The notes under the pieces were generated by a model. It had not been told where the DNA came from, ran no database searches, and saw nothing but the letters and a program-made list of their open reading frames with translations. Position numbers and translations under genes: made by a program. DNA of 64,000 nt, taken from assembly GCA_007922305.1 (NCBI GenBank), contig ML677365.1, forward strand, positions 14,500,506 through 14,564,505. The letters run 5' to 3'. Within the stretch, counting starts at the first letter, position 1; every line of letters begins with the position of its first letter. Positions 47,104-58,859 of this stretch are shown piece after piece. Source of the DNA: Dermatemys mawii. Its lineage: Eukaryota; Chordata; Testudines; Dermatemydidae.

Positions 47104-48409
47104 TCAAATGGCTATTTTAAAAGCTATTTAAAACTATTTATCAATTAATGCTAAAACAGCTTTGTCTCTTTCCCTTCTAGAAGGTTTTCGCAGTCTCTGC
47201 TGGAAGAGTGCCTTTCAATTCATCTTGCTGATTCATATTGCTTCTCTTAGCATGTTTTTGTTGTGTACTCTGTAGGGGCTCTGCTCTGAGCACTCCAGAC
47301 ATGTTCATCTAGGTCTACCAAGTCGCTGTGCCCTGTTCTGATCCACTTACTCTGGAGGTGTTTGGACCTCTTGCATGTGGTCCTCCCCCTCTGCTGGTAC
47401 TTGGTCCCAATACAAGCCTTGTTATGTATCATCTCCTCTTTACCCTAGCCTACACTTAAAAGCATTTATTATCCTACCGGCAAAACCCTACCTCCCACGT
47501 TACTGTTCAGCACTCTCTGTCTGCCTTATCCTTGCCCTTTACCTAAGCGTTAGTTTCCCCAGCACTGTGTGCTGTGATCTTGTTACTTCAAAGAAAAACT
47601 CTCCCCTTTACACATCCACCACTAGCAAATGGAATAACAACAACAAAAAAAAGACCTTTCATCTATGGGGTACTGGGTAATTCAATGCCCCAAATCCATC
47701 AAAGGAATATCCTACATAACAGAGGGTGGCACAACTACTTTCTTTTCTTTTCTAGTAGTGGGAGGCCCAACTGGCTCAGCATTCTTGGTACACTGAAGAC
47801 ATCCTACTCTGGTAAATGGCCTCTGAAGATGTATTTTTGTCTGGTATGAGAGACCAGTGACAATCTAGCAATTTGAGAAATATACCTAGAGTCTGAAACT
47901 GTTATACGCCACTGTAAAGCTTGGAATCAAAAGATGTGTAACTTTTTGCTAGCTTTGGTGGCTCATGAGATCTTTGTCCTTATGTTTACATTATTCAAAA
48001 TATTCTTACATATCTGCTGTGTCCTGGGTTTGCAAAATAGTAACTTGGCCTGTGATCTTGTAAGTCTGACCTGGGAAGGAGAGGGAATACTTTTTCGTAT
48101 GTATACGGAAATAGCAATCAGTGCCCCAGGTAATCCATATCCTTCAGAGAGAAATCACATAAGTATTTAGAAGCGTCTGTTGTTCCCTTGAAAAGAATGT
48201 GTCCTTTTTGACTGTGCAAAAAGCTTATTACTATGGGGCAGAGTATCTTTTTCTCCCCACATACACGGGGAAAGTGCTTAGTTCCCCAGTGCCCCAAAAT
48301 TGTATAACCACAGAGTAGGAACTATATTGCCCCATGTCACCAAGAGACTGAGCAGAAATTCTTGGAGGTTTCTGTTCAAAGTTATAAATAAAATATCTTG
48401 GAGCAGTGT
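47104..48409. other. FBXO43 5' intron, unclassified
   Basis: No recognisable element and no convincing coding frame in this stretch. Confidence 0.5.
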
Positions 48410-49199
48410 TGTCATAAGTGTGAAGTAGCCTAGAATTAGTGTTTACCTGTAAGGGGTTAAGCTAAAGGTAACCTGAGAGGTGGACAACTGACCAATGAGA
48501 AATTCCTCAGGAGACAAAGGATTTTAAGTTTCAGTTTCTCTCCGGGTCTCTCTCTGTTCACCTCGGCTATGGGATGAACACAGCTATGTCTTTCACTATA
48601 ACTATAAGATTCTATTAAGTATTGTAGTCAGTAAGTCTACCTTCTCTTTATCACTTGGAGAGTTCTCAGTGGTGAGTGTTGGCTGGGTGCTTCTTGATAT
48701 TGTAAGCTTCAGCAGAGATATCAACTGTGGGAGAAAATTGCCTCGGGGGAGAGGTTTGGTTTCTGAATCCTTTTGTTGATTATGGTAGATGCTGTTCTAT
48801 TGATGGTTATAAGGGATTTATTCCTTTCCTATTTTCTTTTATTAAAATCTTCCTTTTAAGAAGCTGACTGCTTGTTTTCCATTGTGTAAGATCCTGGTTT
48901 TGGATCGGGCACGTCTCGCAGGATCAGGCGAGGTTTGGGTTTTTTATTCTCTCAAGCTTTCCAGGGAAGGAAGAAGTTTGGGGGGGGTTAGTGGAAAGGG
49001 AAAGAAGGGTCCCAAACTACCCTAGACCTAGTTTGGTGGTGGCAGTGTACCAGGTCCAGATATAGAAGAATTTGTGTTCTGGGGAAAAACATTTTAACCC
49101 AAGCTGGTAAAATAGGCTTGGGGGGGGGGGTTATTTCTTTTTTCATGCGGGTCCCCACATCTGTACCCTAGAGTTCAGAGTGGGGAGGCAATCCTGACA
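48410..49199 (+). repeat. Long terminal repeat of the palindromic element
   Basis: 790 bp, with TGTCA at the start and TGACA at the end. A tattaaaatcttcc motif in its centre could belong to the R region, but the U3/R/U5 borders are not certain. Confidence 0.78.
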
Positions 49200-49217
49200 T
49201 GGTGGCAGAGGTGGGAT
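49200..49217 (+). promoter_or_regulatory. Primer-binding site, tRNA-Leu type
   Basis: TGGTGGCAGAGGTGGGAT directly follows the LTR. Its complement ends in CCA and, from recall, matches the 3' end of a vertebrate tRNA-Leu at 17 of 18 positions. Confidence 0.6.
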
Positions 49218-50317
49218 GAAATTTTGTGAATCTAAAACACAGAATTTTGCAGAAGCAGTTTTCTCAAAGGTGAGACCTCAGCAAGTACAAAGCAGGTAAG
49301 GGTGTTAAGTTAAACACTACAGGAAGTCACTCTGGTAAAACTTGTTCCGCAGGTCTTGAAGCTGTGATAGCTCCACGCTTTGTCTTTTTCAGTTGCCTGA
49401 GGGCAGGGAACTGAAGGTTTTTTTGAGTGGGTTTTCTCCTGCTGGATAGCAGAGAGTAGCCCAGGTTTGCAGTTAAGAGTTAATAGGCTCGTTAAGTGCT
49501 AGGCAACCATCCCAGGGGTCCCTGGGGTGGAGAGGGGGAACTAGTCAGTTCAGTTTTCTGAGAAACAGTGTAGGGGGTCTTTCTCCCTCTGCTGGTAGGA
49601 ATAAATCCCTTATAACCATCAATAGAACAGCATCTACCATAATCAACAAAAGGATTCAGAAACCAAACCTCTCCCCCGAGGCAATTTTCTCCCACAGTTG
49701 ATATCTCTGCTGAAGCTTACAATATCAAGAAGCACCCAGCCAACACTCACCACTGAGAACTCTCCAAGTGATAAAGAGAAGGTAGACTTACTGACTACAA
49801 TACTTAATAGAATCTTATAGTTATAGTGAAAGACATAGCTGTGTTCATCCCATAGCCGAGGTGAACAGAGAGAGACCCGGAGAGAAACTGAAACTTAAAA
49901 TCCTTTGTCTCCTGAGGAATTTCTCATTGGTCAGTTGTCCACCTCTCAGGTTACCTTTAGCTTAACCCCTTACCGGTAAACACTAAATTCTAGGCTACTT
50001 CACACTTATGACAAGTGTAGTGACCAACATTAGACAGTCCCTTTATGTAACTGGAACTCAACTGTATCCAGTGTTGAAGGACTGAAGGATTTGAACACAT
50101 TTGTGGAAGCTTGCTGACTCTCTTGATAATTAAGTAGGATTATCAGACAGCAGGGATCCCTCTTTCTTTAAACAAAGCAAAAGCATTTGTGGTAGTTTTT
50201 CTTTTCTCCCATCTTTCCATCAGCGCTAATAAAATAGACTAATTTAGTGAGTTTCAATCCCCTATTGGCTCTTAAGAACTGAACTGGGGGAGAGTAGAGG
50301 GACACTATGTACATGAA

Positions 50318-50390
50318 AGGTGAAATTCTGACCCTGTTGAAGTCAGTGGGAGTTTAGCTATTGACCTCAATGGGGGCCAAGATTTTGCCC
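50318..50390. mobile_element. Short palindromic MITE
   Basis: The left end GGTGAAATTCTGACCC and the right end gggccaagattttgccc are inverted copies. The inner words gaagtcagtggga and attgacctcaatgg pair as well. It is a common amniote repeat type, 73 bp here. Confidence 0.55.
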
Positions 50391-50804
50391 ATTGTCTATG
50401 TTCAGACTGAACCCATTCTCCATGGATGATGACTGGTAGATCAGATGTCTAATCAGATGTGTGGGGTTTTTTTCACTTAATTTCTCTTATGCCATGTTTT
50501 TTAAGCTGTTCGTCCCCATTATTTTGCATCAGCAAAGTATTTACCATCTATTTATCTTTTTATATATCAGTAACGAATCCATCATGCTAGAGTGTGAGTG
50601 CTGTTTCCACAGAGATGCAATAAAAATATTTTCACTATGGTTACTATTTTGATGGTGAAAGAATGTTATTTAAATTAAAGGAAATAATCTTAGATATAAT
50701 TTGATATCCATTAGTAACTATATTTAAAATAAGTTCTTTATGGCTCATTCTAGAGATAAAATGCTGTCTTCACTTTACAGAATCAGAGAAATTCCAAGTG
50801 AAAG

Positions 50805-52321
50805 ATGTCAGAAAGTCACTCAGTGCTGTCTATTCTTAAAAGAGGCAGGTTGACTTCTCCCAGCAACAATGTGAAATACTCCAGCTTTAAAGACTCTTGT
50901 TCCACCTCCATATTTCATGACAGTGGATATAATGCATCATTAAAAGATTCTAGCTTTGATCATACTGTTGCAGAACATAAAGATGAACTGAGACGTCTAT
51001 CTTTACTACATGAGTACTCTGAACATTCACACTCTAATTTAGTAATTCCAGTGTTGTCTCCCATTGAAAATGAAAAGTATTCTATCTCCTTATCTGAAAA
51101 AAAAGAGGCAAATGTAGCTACAGATTTTTTTGAAACTCCTAAAGTAAGTAAAAAAGACTCATCACTGCGTAGGAGACTGCTTTTGTCCAAAACTGCTTTG
51201 GGAGGAACTGTAGGATGCTTTGAAAGACAAGCCAATTCTTCAGATTGCAGTAGGAAAAAAACATTATCTCATGTTCTCAGTTTTGAAGAAAGACTTTCAA
51301 AAAGTTCTTCGTATTCTCCAAGAGATAACACTTACAAACCTCTAGCTACTAGCACTTTAAAAACTGAGGAGTCTAGTCCTGGTTGCCAAAAATTGAGGCT
51401 TGCCTTTTCACAGCAAAGGACTTCTACAGTAGATGAGTCCAAATGTAAAAACAACTTGTTGTCAGTACCTGAATGTTTATCTCCAATCCACCATAATATC
51501 TCTAAGGACACTATTATTGACAAGATTCCTAATGAGTTCAGTGATTGTGCTCTTACAAACATTAATGATCAAAGCACCTCCCTGGATTTGCTTAGAACTC
51601 CTACATGTATGTTGTGTGAGACAAATGAGGGTAAATTTCTGACTCCAGTCAGCAACCTAATAGCAGATTTTAATTTTGATTTACTTGACATAAATACTCC
51701 CCCTACTCATGTGGTAAGTGACTTGAACCTTTCAGTGCCTGAAGATAGTGGGTTTAATTCCCTTGGCTTAGATAAATCAGAAGATTCCTCTTCAGATCAT
51801 GAGGGATCTTTCCAAGAACTCCTTCAAAAACAGAAGGAAGTTTCCAAACTTCTGGATGCTAAAAGAAAGTCAAGAAAACTAGACCGAGTGAGGAGGTTAT
51901 CCACCCTTCGGGAACGGGGTTCACGATCAGAGACAGAGGAAGACTATGATATTACGCTAATTAATTCAGAATATAAATTAAAAGTAGCAAGAGACCCCGC
52001 CAGTGAAGACATTGGATTGGTTTTTAATGAGGAGAATAGTGGAGATTTGGTTCTAAATCTTGGGGATTTATCAAGAACACCTGCTTTACAAGTAGTCCAT
52101 GAAATCTTCATGCAAAGCAAAAGAAAAAGACCAGAGCAAAATGGACTTTTGGAGAACACCGAGAGAGCTGAAATGTCTGTGTTAGAATATATTCTTGCTG
52201 GACTCATAGGCAAGAAAATGGGCCTTGAAAAATTAGATATTTTAACAGAATTAAAATACAGAGATCTAAAGCATATTCTTGCTATAGTTTTAGGCGCTTT
52301 GACTGTGGAAAGCCTATGCAG
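50805..52321 (+). CDS. FBXO43: FBXO43 coding exon 1
   Basis: The large exon encodes residues 1-505 plus 2 nt. An acceptor (tcactttacag) at 50779/50780 lies upstream of the ATG, and the donor is GCAG|GTAAGA. It encodes the regulatory N-terminal region and the first half of the F-box, ending TVESLC. Confidence 0.95.
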
Positions 52322-54807
52322 GTAAGAAATATAACTGTATGTTCTTATCTTTTTCAAAATTTTGAAAATAAGGGTTTTTTCCGTGCTAATGAGTTGGGGA
52401 GCTGGAACAGTGGCCTGAATAGTATTATTCCTATGTAACAAAAATAACATTAATTTACTACTGATGTATTTGAAGTAACAAAGAGATTAAAAAACTTAAT
52501 TACAAGTGACATTCTATCCAATAATAAAGACTCAGGATATTAATTCCCATTTTTTTTGTAATTTATTAATATATTCATGAATGTTAAGCTCATCTTCACA
52601 GAGCATGTTTATGATGCTCCAATATTTTGTTGCAAGTCTAAGATATTATTTTAGTAAAAAATATCAGCAACATAACAAGACCCCAGAGACGTCTGGTGTA
52701 ATAATAGGTTGGGGCCTCTTCCCAGTTCCAAAATTCACCTCCCTTCAGTCCCATCCCCATCACCTAGGTCTTCTTCAGCTCCCTGCCTATCCAGATACCT
52801 AGCTTCTCCCCACAACTTCTGCTTCCTTCAGTCCAACCATAGCTCCTCCAGACCTGATGCAATCCTCCCACCTTAGTCCACTCCAGCCCTCTCCCACACA
52901 CACACTCAGTAGCCTTGTTCCAGCCCCCTAGTTCTGCTCCAACCCTCTTCCCCTCAGCTTTCAATGCGCCCCACTCTCCTACCCCATGCAAAGCAGTCAA
53001 TGATTTTGTTACCTTGTGTTTGGAGTGGGGGGAAATCTCCTGTATTTAATTCCACGTAGCGATGCAGAAGAATTTGTGAGGCAATTATGTTTCGTGTCAA
53101 GTCTATAAAGTGGAGTTTGTTACAGTATATTGCAATATTCTGCAAAATGATCAAGATAACTTTGTCATGATAAATTTGGAAAGGGTTAATTTTTAGTATT
53201 AGGATCTTAAACTATATCATTTGTAAAAATTTAAGCAAGATTTGAAAGGTGGGTGTTTTTTTGTTTTTGTTTTTGTTTTGTTTCAGTATTTGGAAAGTAA
53301 GCAAGAACTGGCGTGAAATTGTTATACAAGACAAAAATGCATATCTCAGGAGAAAGCTGTACATAAAACAGCTGAAGGCAGAAGCTGGGGTAATGTATCT
53401 CCCGAAGGAAGTATTTTTCTACCTATTGGGCATGTTGGAAAGATTTGGGGACAGGGAAAGAATATAAAGATCCTAGTGACAATGAGAGTTGTAAAATCTT
53501 TACCCAGTAGATATAATTGAGAGAACCATTCTGAGTAAAAATGTCATTTTTTAGTTGTGGGTGTGGTTTTTTTTGTGTGTTGTTGTTTTTTTTTCCTCTA
53601 GACACACTTCAAGGAAAATGTTTAAAATGTGTAGTGCTTGGAATCAACAGGACTTTCCTCAAATTATAACAAATTTAAAGTGAATGAGATTTTGGGCTTA
53701 AAATCCTGTCCCTTCCTCTTAATCTTTCATATGCCCCATTTTAACACTACCTTTTTTTTTTTTTTTCTTCTTCCATTTTAATTGCTGCTTGCAGGTCCAG
53801 TAGGACTAAAATTGTGACTCCTTCCCAATTGTTTGTTTTGTTTTTTCTTTGTGGCTTAATTTATCTCTAGGGTAGGGATTCTTTGAAGTGACCTGACGTG
53901 AATTGACTTCTAACCCTAACCCTTCCTATAAGCAGTTGGAAGTATTTACTATTCAGAAATCTGAAGTAGGAAAGATATCAGAGGGAGTTGCAAAGAGAGA
54001 TGAGGTCTTGTAAGTGGTATCCTGAACTGATATTTATAGACCACAATATTTCCTCCTATGGATCCTGTTTTGTCTACCTATCCATTAAATACTAAACGTT
54101 TACTTGACAACATTTACACATGTTTTGTACCTCTTTATTGTGAAAAATAAAAGTAGTTCTAAAACAAAAACAAACAAAGCTATATTAAACAAAGCCTGGT
54201 TATCCTGAAGCTGATTTTTCTTCTTATAATCATCATCTGTAACAGGGATGTCTCTTGCATGTTGAAGATGCTGCCACAAGACTTAATATTCTAAGTAGAT
54301 CTGCTTTAAGACCTGTTCAAGCTCAAGCTAAAACTGCTGTGTTACATACACCACTTTCTTGCAATGAGTTTTTAACACCTAGAGGATGCAGTTCTGTTCA
54401 CCAGTCAACTAGTAAGCAAGAAGAGTACCTTAAGGTAAGCAATGCAGCCAGTTGTTAGCATTGAAAATAAAGATTACTTAAGATGAATCTTAGACTGCTT
54501 AAGATGTACAGTAAAGAACTGCAGGTATTAAATGTCATTTTCTCCCCTCTTGACACAGATTGCCAAAACTCTTTTTATTGATGAAGCTTTAAAACCTTGT
54601 CCCAGATGTCAGTGCCCAGCTAAGTATCAGCCCTTAAAGAAAAGGGGACTATGTAGCCGAGAAGCCTGTGCATTTGACTTCTGTATTTTGTGTTTGTGCA
54701 CCTTCCATGGGTCAAAAGAATGCAGTAGTGCATCTGCAAAGCAGCGAAATAAAAAAGATGCTCTTCCAGGAAGTGCCCAAAGCAAGAGAAATTTAAAACG
54801 ACTCTAA
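50805..54807 (+). CDS. FBXO43: FBXO43 (EMI2/ERP1), APC/C inhibitor (complete)
   Basis: EMI2 holds vertebrate eggs in metaphase II by inhibiting the APC/C ubiquitin ligase, until calcium signalling destroys it. Four coding exons, 50805-52321, 53287-53389, 54246-54434 and 54559-54807, join in frame to 685 residues (human about 708). Visible parts are a DSGYNAS motif at residues 39-45 and DSGFNS at 314-319 (SCF-beta-TrCP-type degrons); basic RRRLLLS at 122-128 and RRLST at 363-367 (possible CaMKII/basophilic kinase sites); an F-box at about 472-520; a Cys-rich zinc-binding region with C617, C620, C635, C640, C645, C648, H653 and C658; and the C-terminal RL tail (residues 684-685) used to bind the APC/C. 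FBXO5 (EMI1) is the paralogue. The length, the tail, and SPAG1 and POLR2K as neighbours favour FBXO43. The start is the first ATG, 25 nt after an acceptor. Confidence 0.95.
52322..53286 (+). other. FBXO43 intron, no recognised element
   Basis: A C-rich stretch at about 52690-52990 looks like repeat filler but lacks terminal repeats. The rest is AT-rich. Confidence 0.5.
53287..53389 (+). CDS. FBXO43: FBXO43 coding exon 2
   Basis: 103 nt after tttgtttcag. It completes Ser506 and encodes [20 protein letters not shown] and [14 protein letters not shown], the end of the F-box and a RxxL stretch that resembles the EMI-family D-box. The donor is GGG|GTAATG. Confidence 0.93.
54246..54434 (+). CDS. 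FBXO43: FBXO43 coding exon 3
   Basis: 189 nt, 63 whole codons, from catctgtaacag|GGA to AAG|GTAAGC. It encodes a linker including [14 protein letters not shown] and [12 protein letters not shown]. Confidence 0.92.
54559..54807 (+). CDS. FBXO43: FBXO43 last coding exon (zinc-binding region and RL tail)
   Basis: 249 nt after tcttgacacag, ending in TAA. It encodes [19 protein letters not shown] and the rest of the IBR-like Cys-rich domain, then a basic tail ending KRNLKRL. Confidence 0.95.
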   Translation: MAKTLFIDEALKPCPRCQCPAKYQPLKKRGLCSREACAFDFCILCLCTFHGSKECSSASAKQRNKKDALPGSAQSKRNLKRL

Positions 54808-55844
54808 ATTTATAAGGAACATAGGTTTTCCTGCTCTCTATCAATTTCTGATCTTGTCTATAGTTTTTAATTCGCTGTGTATTTTGAAAGTAGTATTGTC
54901 ATTTTGCCCAATAATTAAGCCAATGATTTCTCATGTACATATCTTAAATTAACTTAGTGTATTTTGGTAAGTTTCTGAAAAGAGTGAAAAAATTTTAAAC
55001 TTTTAATGTCTTGTTTTACCTGTCATGTAGCCAGACACTTCCAACATCTTAATATTTCAATAAAGTACTTGCAATGTAGTCTTCAATATCTATTTTACAT
55101 CAAGTGAAAAATTAAAGTTGTGATTCTTGTCTCAATGGCAAATTAAAGAGAAAGTTTTAATGATTCATTCTTCTCTATAGGTTTTGTTATGAGATTTTTA
55201 TAACTACAATTTTTAAAAACATGCTTATCTAATGCCTCATTGTAGCACTGACTCAGGGGAAATACTACCACCTAGTCAATTGACAATGCTGCTAAGATTT
55301 TCTTTTTTTAAAAAAAAGCCAGATAGGACCATTATGATGGTTTAGTTTTGTCTCCTCTGTTACACAGGCTGAAGAACCTTACCCAGTAACATCTGCATCA
55401 AGCCCATACTTTCTGGTTGAGCTATAGCATATAGTTCTTCAGAAAGATATCCAGTCCAGATTTAAAGATTTCTGGTGCTGGAGTATCCACCACATCCACC
55501 TATGTAGTTGTTCTGGAGGCTAATTACCTTTATTTTAAAAATATGCACTTTATTTCTAGTCTGAATTTTGTCTAAAATCAGCAACATGGGACTTTGTTAT
55601 GCCCTTTTCTGCTAATGAGCCATCTGTCACTGTTTCAGGGTTAGCTGTACCTTAGCACACCCATTGCCCTCAATCTTACTTGAAGGCACCCCCTTAACGT
55701 TGGGCAGAGACCTGCATTTCTCTCTTCCTCATGATTGGACATTTAGGCTTGCGGTCCTTTGTGCAATCCCACATCTGTACCTCACTGTGATTTCCACGGC
55801 AGGTCTGACTGGGAACCAGCACCTATATTTAACCTTTCTCTAGG
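54808..55844 (+). other. FBXO43 3' UTR and downstream DNA
   Basis: The 3' UTR to about 55085 is followed by AT-rich intergenic sequence. The part from about 55310 to 55560 looks like an old repeat but is unclassified. Confidence 0.5.
55059..55064 (+). terminator. FBXO43: FBXO43 poly(A) signal AATAAA
   Basis: AATAAA 252 nt after the stop codon, in a suitable AT-rich context. Confidence 0.6.
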
Positions 55845-57730
55845 GGTTGCAACAATGTACTAACCAGCCTTCTTTAAATACATTGGAAGCAAGAGCCCGA
55901 CAAAGGAAAGCATAGGTCCTCTACTTATCAGGGAAGGAGAGCTAATAATTGATGAAATCAACAAGACTGAGGTGTTTAATGTCTGTCTTGCTTCAGTCTT
56001 CACTAAAAAGGTTAATGGTGACCAGATACTCAGCACAATTAATATTAATGACAAGAAGGAAGGAAAGTAAGCCAAAATAGGGAGAATATTTAGATACGTT
56101 AGGTGTATTCAAGTTGGCAGGGCCTGATTAAATTAATCCTAGGTTGCTTAAAGAACTAGCTGAGGCAATCTTGGAACCATTAGCAATTATCTTTGAGAGC
56201 TCATGGTGGTTGAATAGGGTCCTAGAGAACTGGAGAAAGGCAAACATAGTACCAATTTTTTTTATAAAGGGTACAAAAAAAACCCATAAATTGATTTTGT
56301 TTATAATTCGCTAACTTCAATACCTGGAAAGATACTGGAAAAAAGAAATAATCAATTTGTAAGCATCTATAGGAGAATAGGGTTATAAGGAATAGCTGCC
56401 ACCTATTTGTCAAGAACAAATCATGCTAAATAAACCTAATTTCCTTCTTTTGAGAGGGTTACTGACCTAGTGGATCAGCGGGAAGGGGTAGATGTGATAA
56501 GGCTTTTGACACAATCCCATGTGCCATTCTCATAAGCAATCTAGAGAAATGTGGTCTAGATGGAATTACAGTCAGGTGAGTGCACAACTGGTTGAAAGAC
56601 TGTACTCCAAAAGTGGTTATGAATGGTTTGCTGTCAAAGTGGGAGGGCATATCAAATGGGGTCCTGCGGGAGTTGGTCCTGGGTCTGATACTAGTCAATA
56701 TTTTCATTAATGACTTAGATAATGGAGGGAAGATAGTATGCTTACACAATTCGCTGAGTATACTAAGCTGGGAGAGGTTGCAAATGCTTTGGAGGACAAG
56801 GTTAGAATTCAAAATGATCTTGACAAGTTGGAGAATGGGTCTGAATTTAACAAGATGAAATTCAATAAAGGTGAGTTCAAAGTACTTCACATAAAAGGAA
56901 AAATTAAATACACAACTACACTATGGGGGAATAACAGGCAAGGTGGCATTACTGCTGAAAAGAATGTGGGGGTTATAATTAGGGTGACCAGGCAGCAAGT
57001 GTGACAAATCGGGACATGGGGGGGTGGGGTCAATAGGAGCCTATTTAAGAAAAAGACCCAAAAATCAGGACTGTCCCTATAAAATCGGGACATCTGGTCA
57101 CCCTAGTTATAATGGATCACAAATTGAATGAGTCCATACTGATGCAACTGTGAAAAAAGCTAATACCCTTCTGGGACATATTAACAAGAGTTTTGTACAA
57201 AAGCCAAATGAGATAGTTGTTCTACTCTACTCTGCCCTGGTGAGCCTCAGCGGGAGTACAGTGTGCATCCAGTTGTGGGTGTCACACTTTAGGAAAGATG
57301 TGGATAAATTGGAGAGAGTACAGAAGAGAGCAACAAAAATGATACAAGGCTTAGGAAAAGTTAAAATGTTGGTCATGTTTAGCTTTGAGCAAACAAGACT
57401 GAGGGGGATCTGACACCAGTCTTCAAATACATTAAGGGCTCTTATAAAGAGGAGAGGGATCAATTGTTCTCCATGTCTACTAGAACTAGGGCAAGAAGTA
57501 ATGGGCTCAATCTGCAGCAAGTGAAGTTTAGGTTAGATAATAGGAAAAACTTTCTAACTATACAAGTAAAGTTTTGGAATTGACTTCCAAGGGAGGTTGG
57601 ACCTCCATTAGAGGTTTTTAAGAACAGGTTGGACAAATACCTGCCAATGATGGTCTAGGTTGACTTTATCTTTCCTCATTTGCAGGGGACTTAACTTGAC
57701 TTCCTGAATCCCTTCCAGCTCTATGATTCT
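55845..57730 (+). mobile_element. CR1 LINE (5'-truncated, broken ORF)
   Basis: Broken plus-strand frames carry CR1 reverse transcriptase pieces in order: an endonuclease/RT linker near 55880-56110, NIFINDLDN (56700-56730), a FNKGEFKVLHIK segment (56860), and the C-terminal ANTLLGHINK...LERVQKRATKMIQGLG (57155-57355). The 3' end, cttccagctctatgattct, is the usual CR1 tail and fixes the right border. The catalytic F-A-D-D equivalent reads FAEYT. A MITE is nested at 56980-57105. Confidence 0.88.
56980..57105. mobile_element. Short hAT-like MITE nested in the CR1
   Basis: The ends are TAGGGTGACC and GGTCACCCTA. The 8-bp duplication gttataat is perfect (56972-56979 and 57106-57113). It is the same family as 13631-13753. 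Confidence 0.92.
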
Positions 57731-58229
57731 AAACAAAAAATTGCATTTATTCTTATGGTAACAATATTGCAGAGAAAACATAAAAACTATAAATGTTCCT
57801 GTACACACAACAAAAGCTTATTGGAGGTCACCCATCACTTTTATAGGGCTCTAGTAGACTAAAGGCCTTCCAGCCCTTCGGGGGCCCCTACGGGGCAAAA
57901 GTTGCTCTTCATTTGCTGAATCAAAAGAAGGCTTTATGCCCAGTTTAAACTTAGCCTTTTTATGCCAAAAGCCCTTTCTCTATCAGTCTTTGGAAACCCC
58001 AGTTTGAAACACTGTCCAAACCTTCTCAGGTTATCTTAATGGAGGTATTCACAGCCTGTATTATTCATCTTAATTACCCCCATATTCTCTTTTTATTTCC
58101 TGGAGAAGCCATGGTAACCTTGCCCCACTGGAGTTGCACACAACCCCTGGCTCACCGTGGCACAGAAACCATTCATAAACTTAAAACAATATGGTCCCCA
58201 AAAATACTGTGTGCTGTTGCGATATCTGT

Positions 58230-58840
58230 TGCATCATTCAGAAATGTCTTCCAATGTAGATAACTGCAGACTGTGCTCAAGCAAGTCACCACTTAAACTT
58301 CTCTTGGATAAACTACATGGATTGAGCTTGAGTTTCTTGCTATAAAACTTGCTTTGCAGACCTTGAATCACTCTTGCAGCTCTTCTCTGAACCCTTTTCA
58401 ATCTTTCAACATTCATTTGTGAAATGTGGGTATCAGAACTGAGTCACAATATTCCAGTAATAGTCACATTAATGTAATATATGGAGTGTAATAACACCTC
58501 CCTATTCTTATTTGATATTTTCCTGCTTCTGCATCCAAGGATCTCATTTGTCCTCTTAGCTATGGCATTGCAACTGCCATAACCCCTAACTTGTCTTCAG
58601 TGTTGCTACATTTCAGGATGCAGTCCCCGATCTTGTCTGATCTTTGTTCCATGTTCATAAATGTATGACTTTACATTTGGCTGTATTAAAACTCATGTTG
58701 CTGAAAAAAAGCCTATTTTACCAACTGACCCTGCTTGTCCTGTAATACTCACTTGTTCCTATCATTTAAAATCCCCCAATTTTTGTGTTATCTGCACCTT
58801 TGTGGAACTGTGTGACTTGCTTTCCCCTGTCCTGAACCAC
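58230..58840 (-). mobile_element. CR1/L3-like LINE fragment
   Basis: The minus strand 58416-58234 encodes a remnant of the CR1 C-terminus (VERLKRVQRRAARVIQGL). Upstream on that strand (58417-58840) the sequence resembles the adjacent part of a LINE (e.g. cagaactgag-cacaatattccag on the plus strand). The borders are approximate. Confidence 0.6.
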
Positions 58841-58859
58841 CAGAATACCAAGATGCAAT

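Larger units (their letters stand above)
48410..50013 (+). mobile_element. LTR retroelement (ERV-L-like) with inverted U3 ends
   Basis: A full LTR (48410-49199, TGTCATAAG...CCTGACA) is followed by a primer-binding site and about 380 bp of leader, then by an inverted copy of the first 417 bp of the LTR (50013-49597). The arms differ at only two positions that I can see (one inserted T, one T/G). The target duplication agtgt is perfect on both sides (48405-48409 and 50014-50018). No gag, pol or env is present. The 5-bp duplication and a tRNA-Leu-type primer site suggest an ERV-L-like element. It lies in the presumed first intron of FBXO43. Confidence 0.8.
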
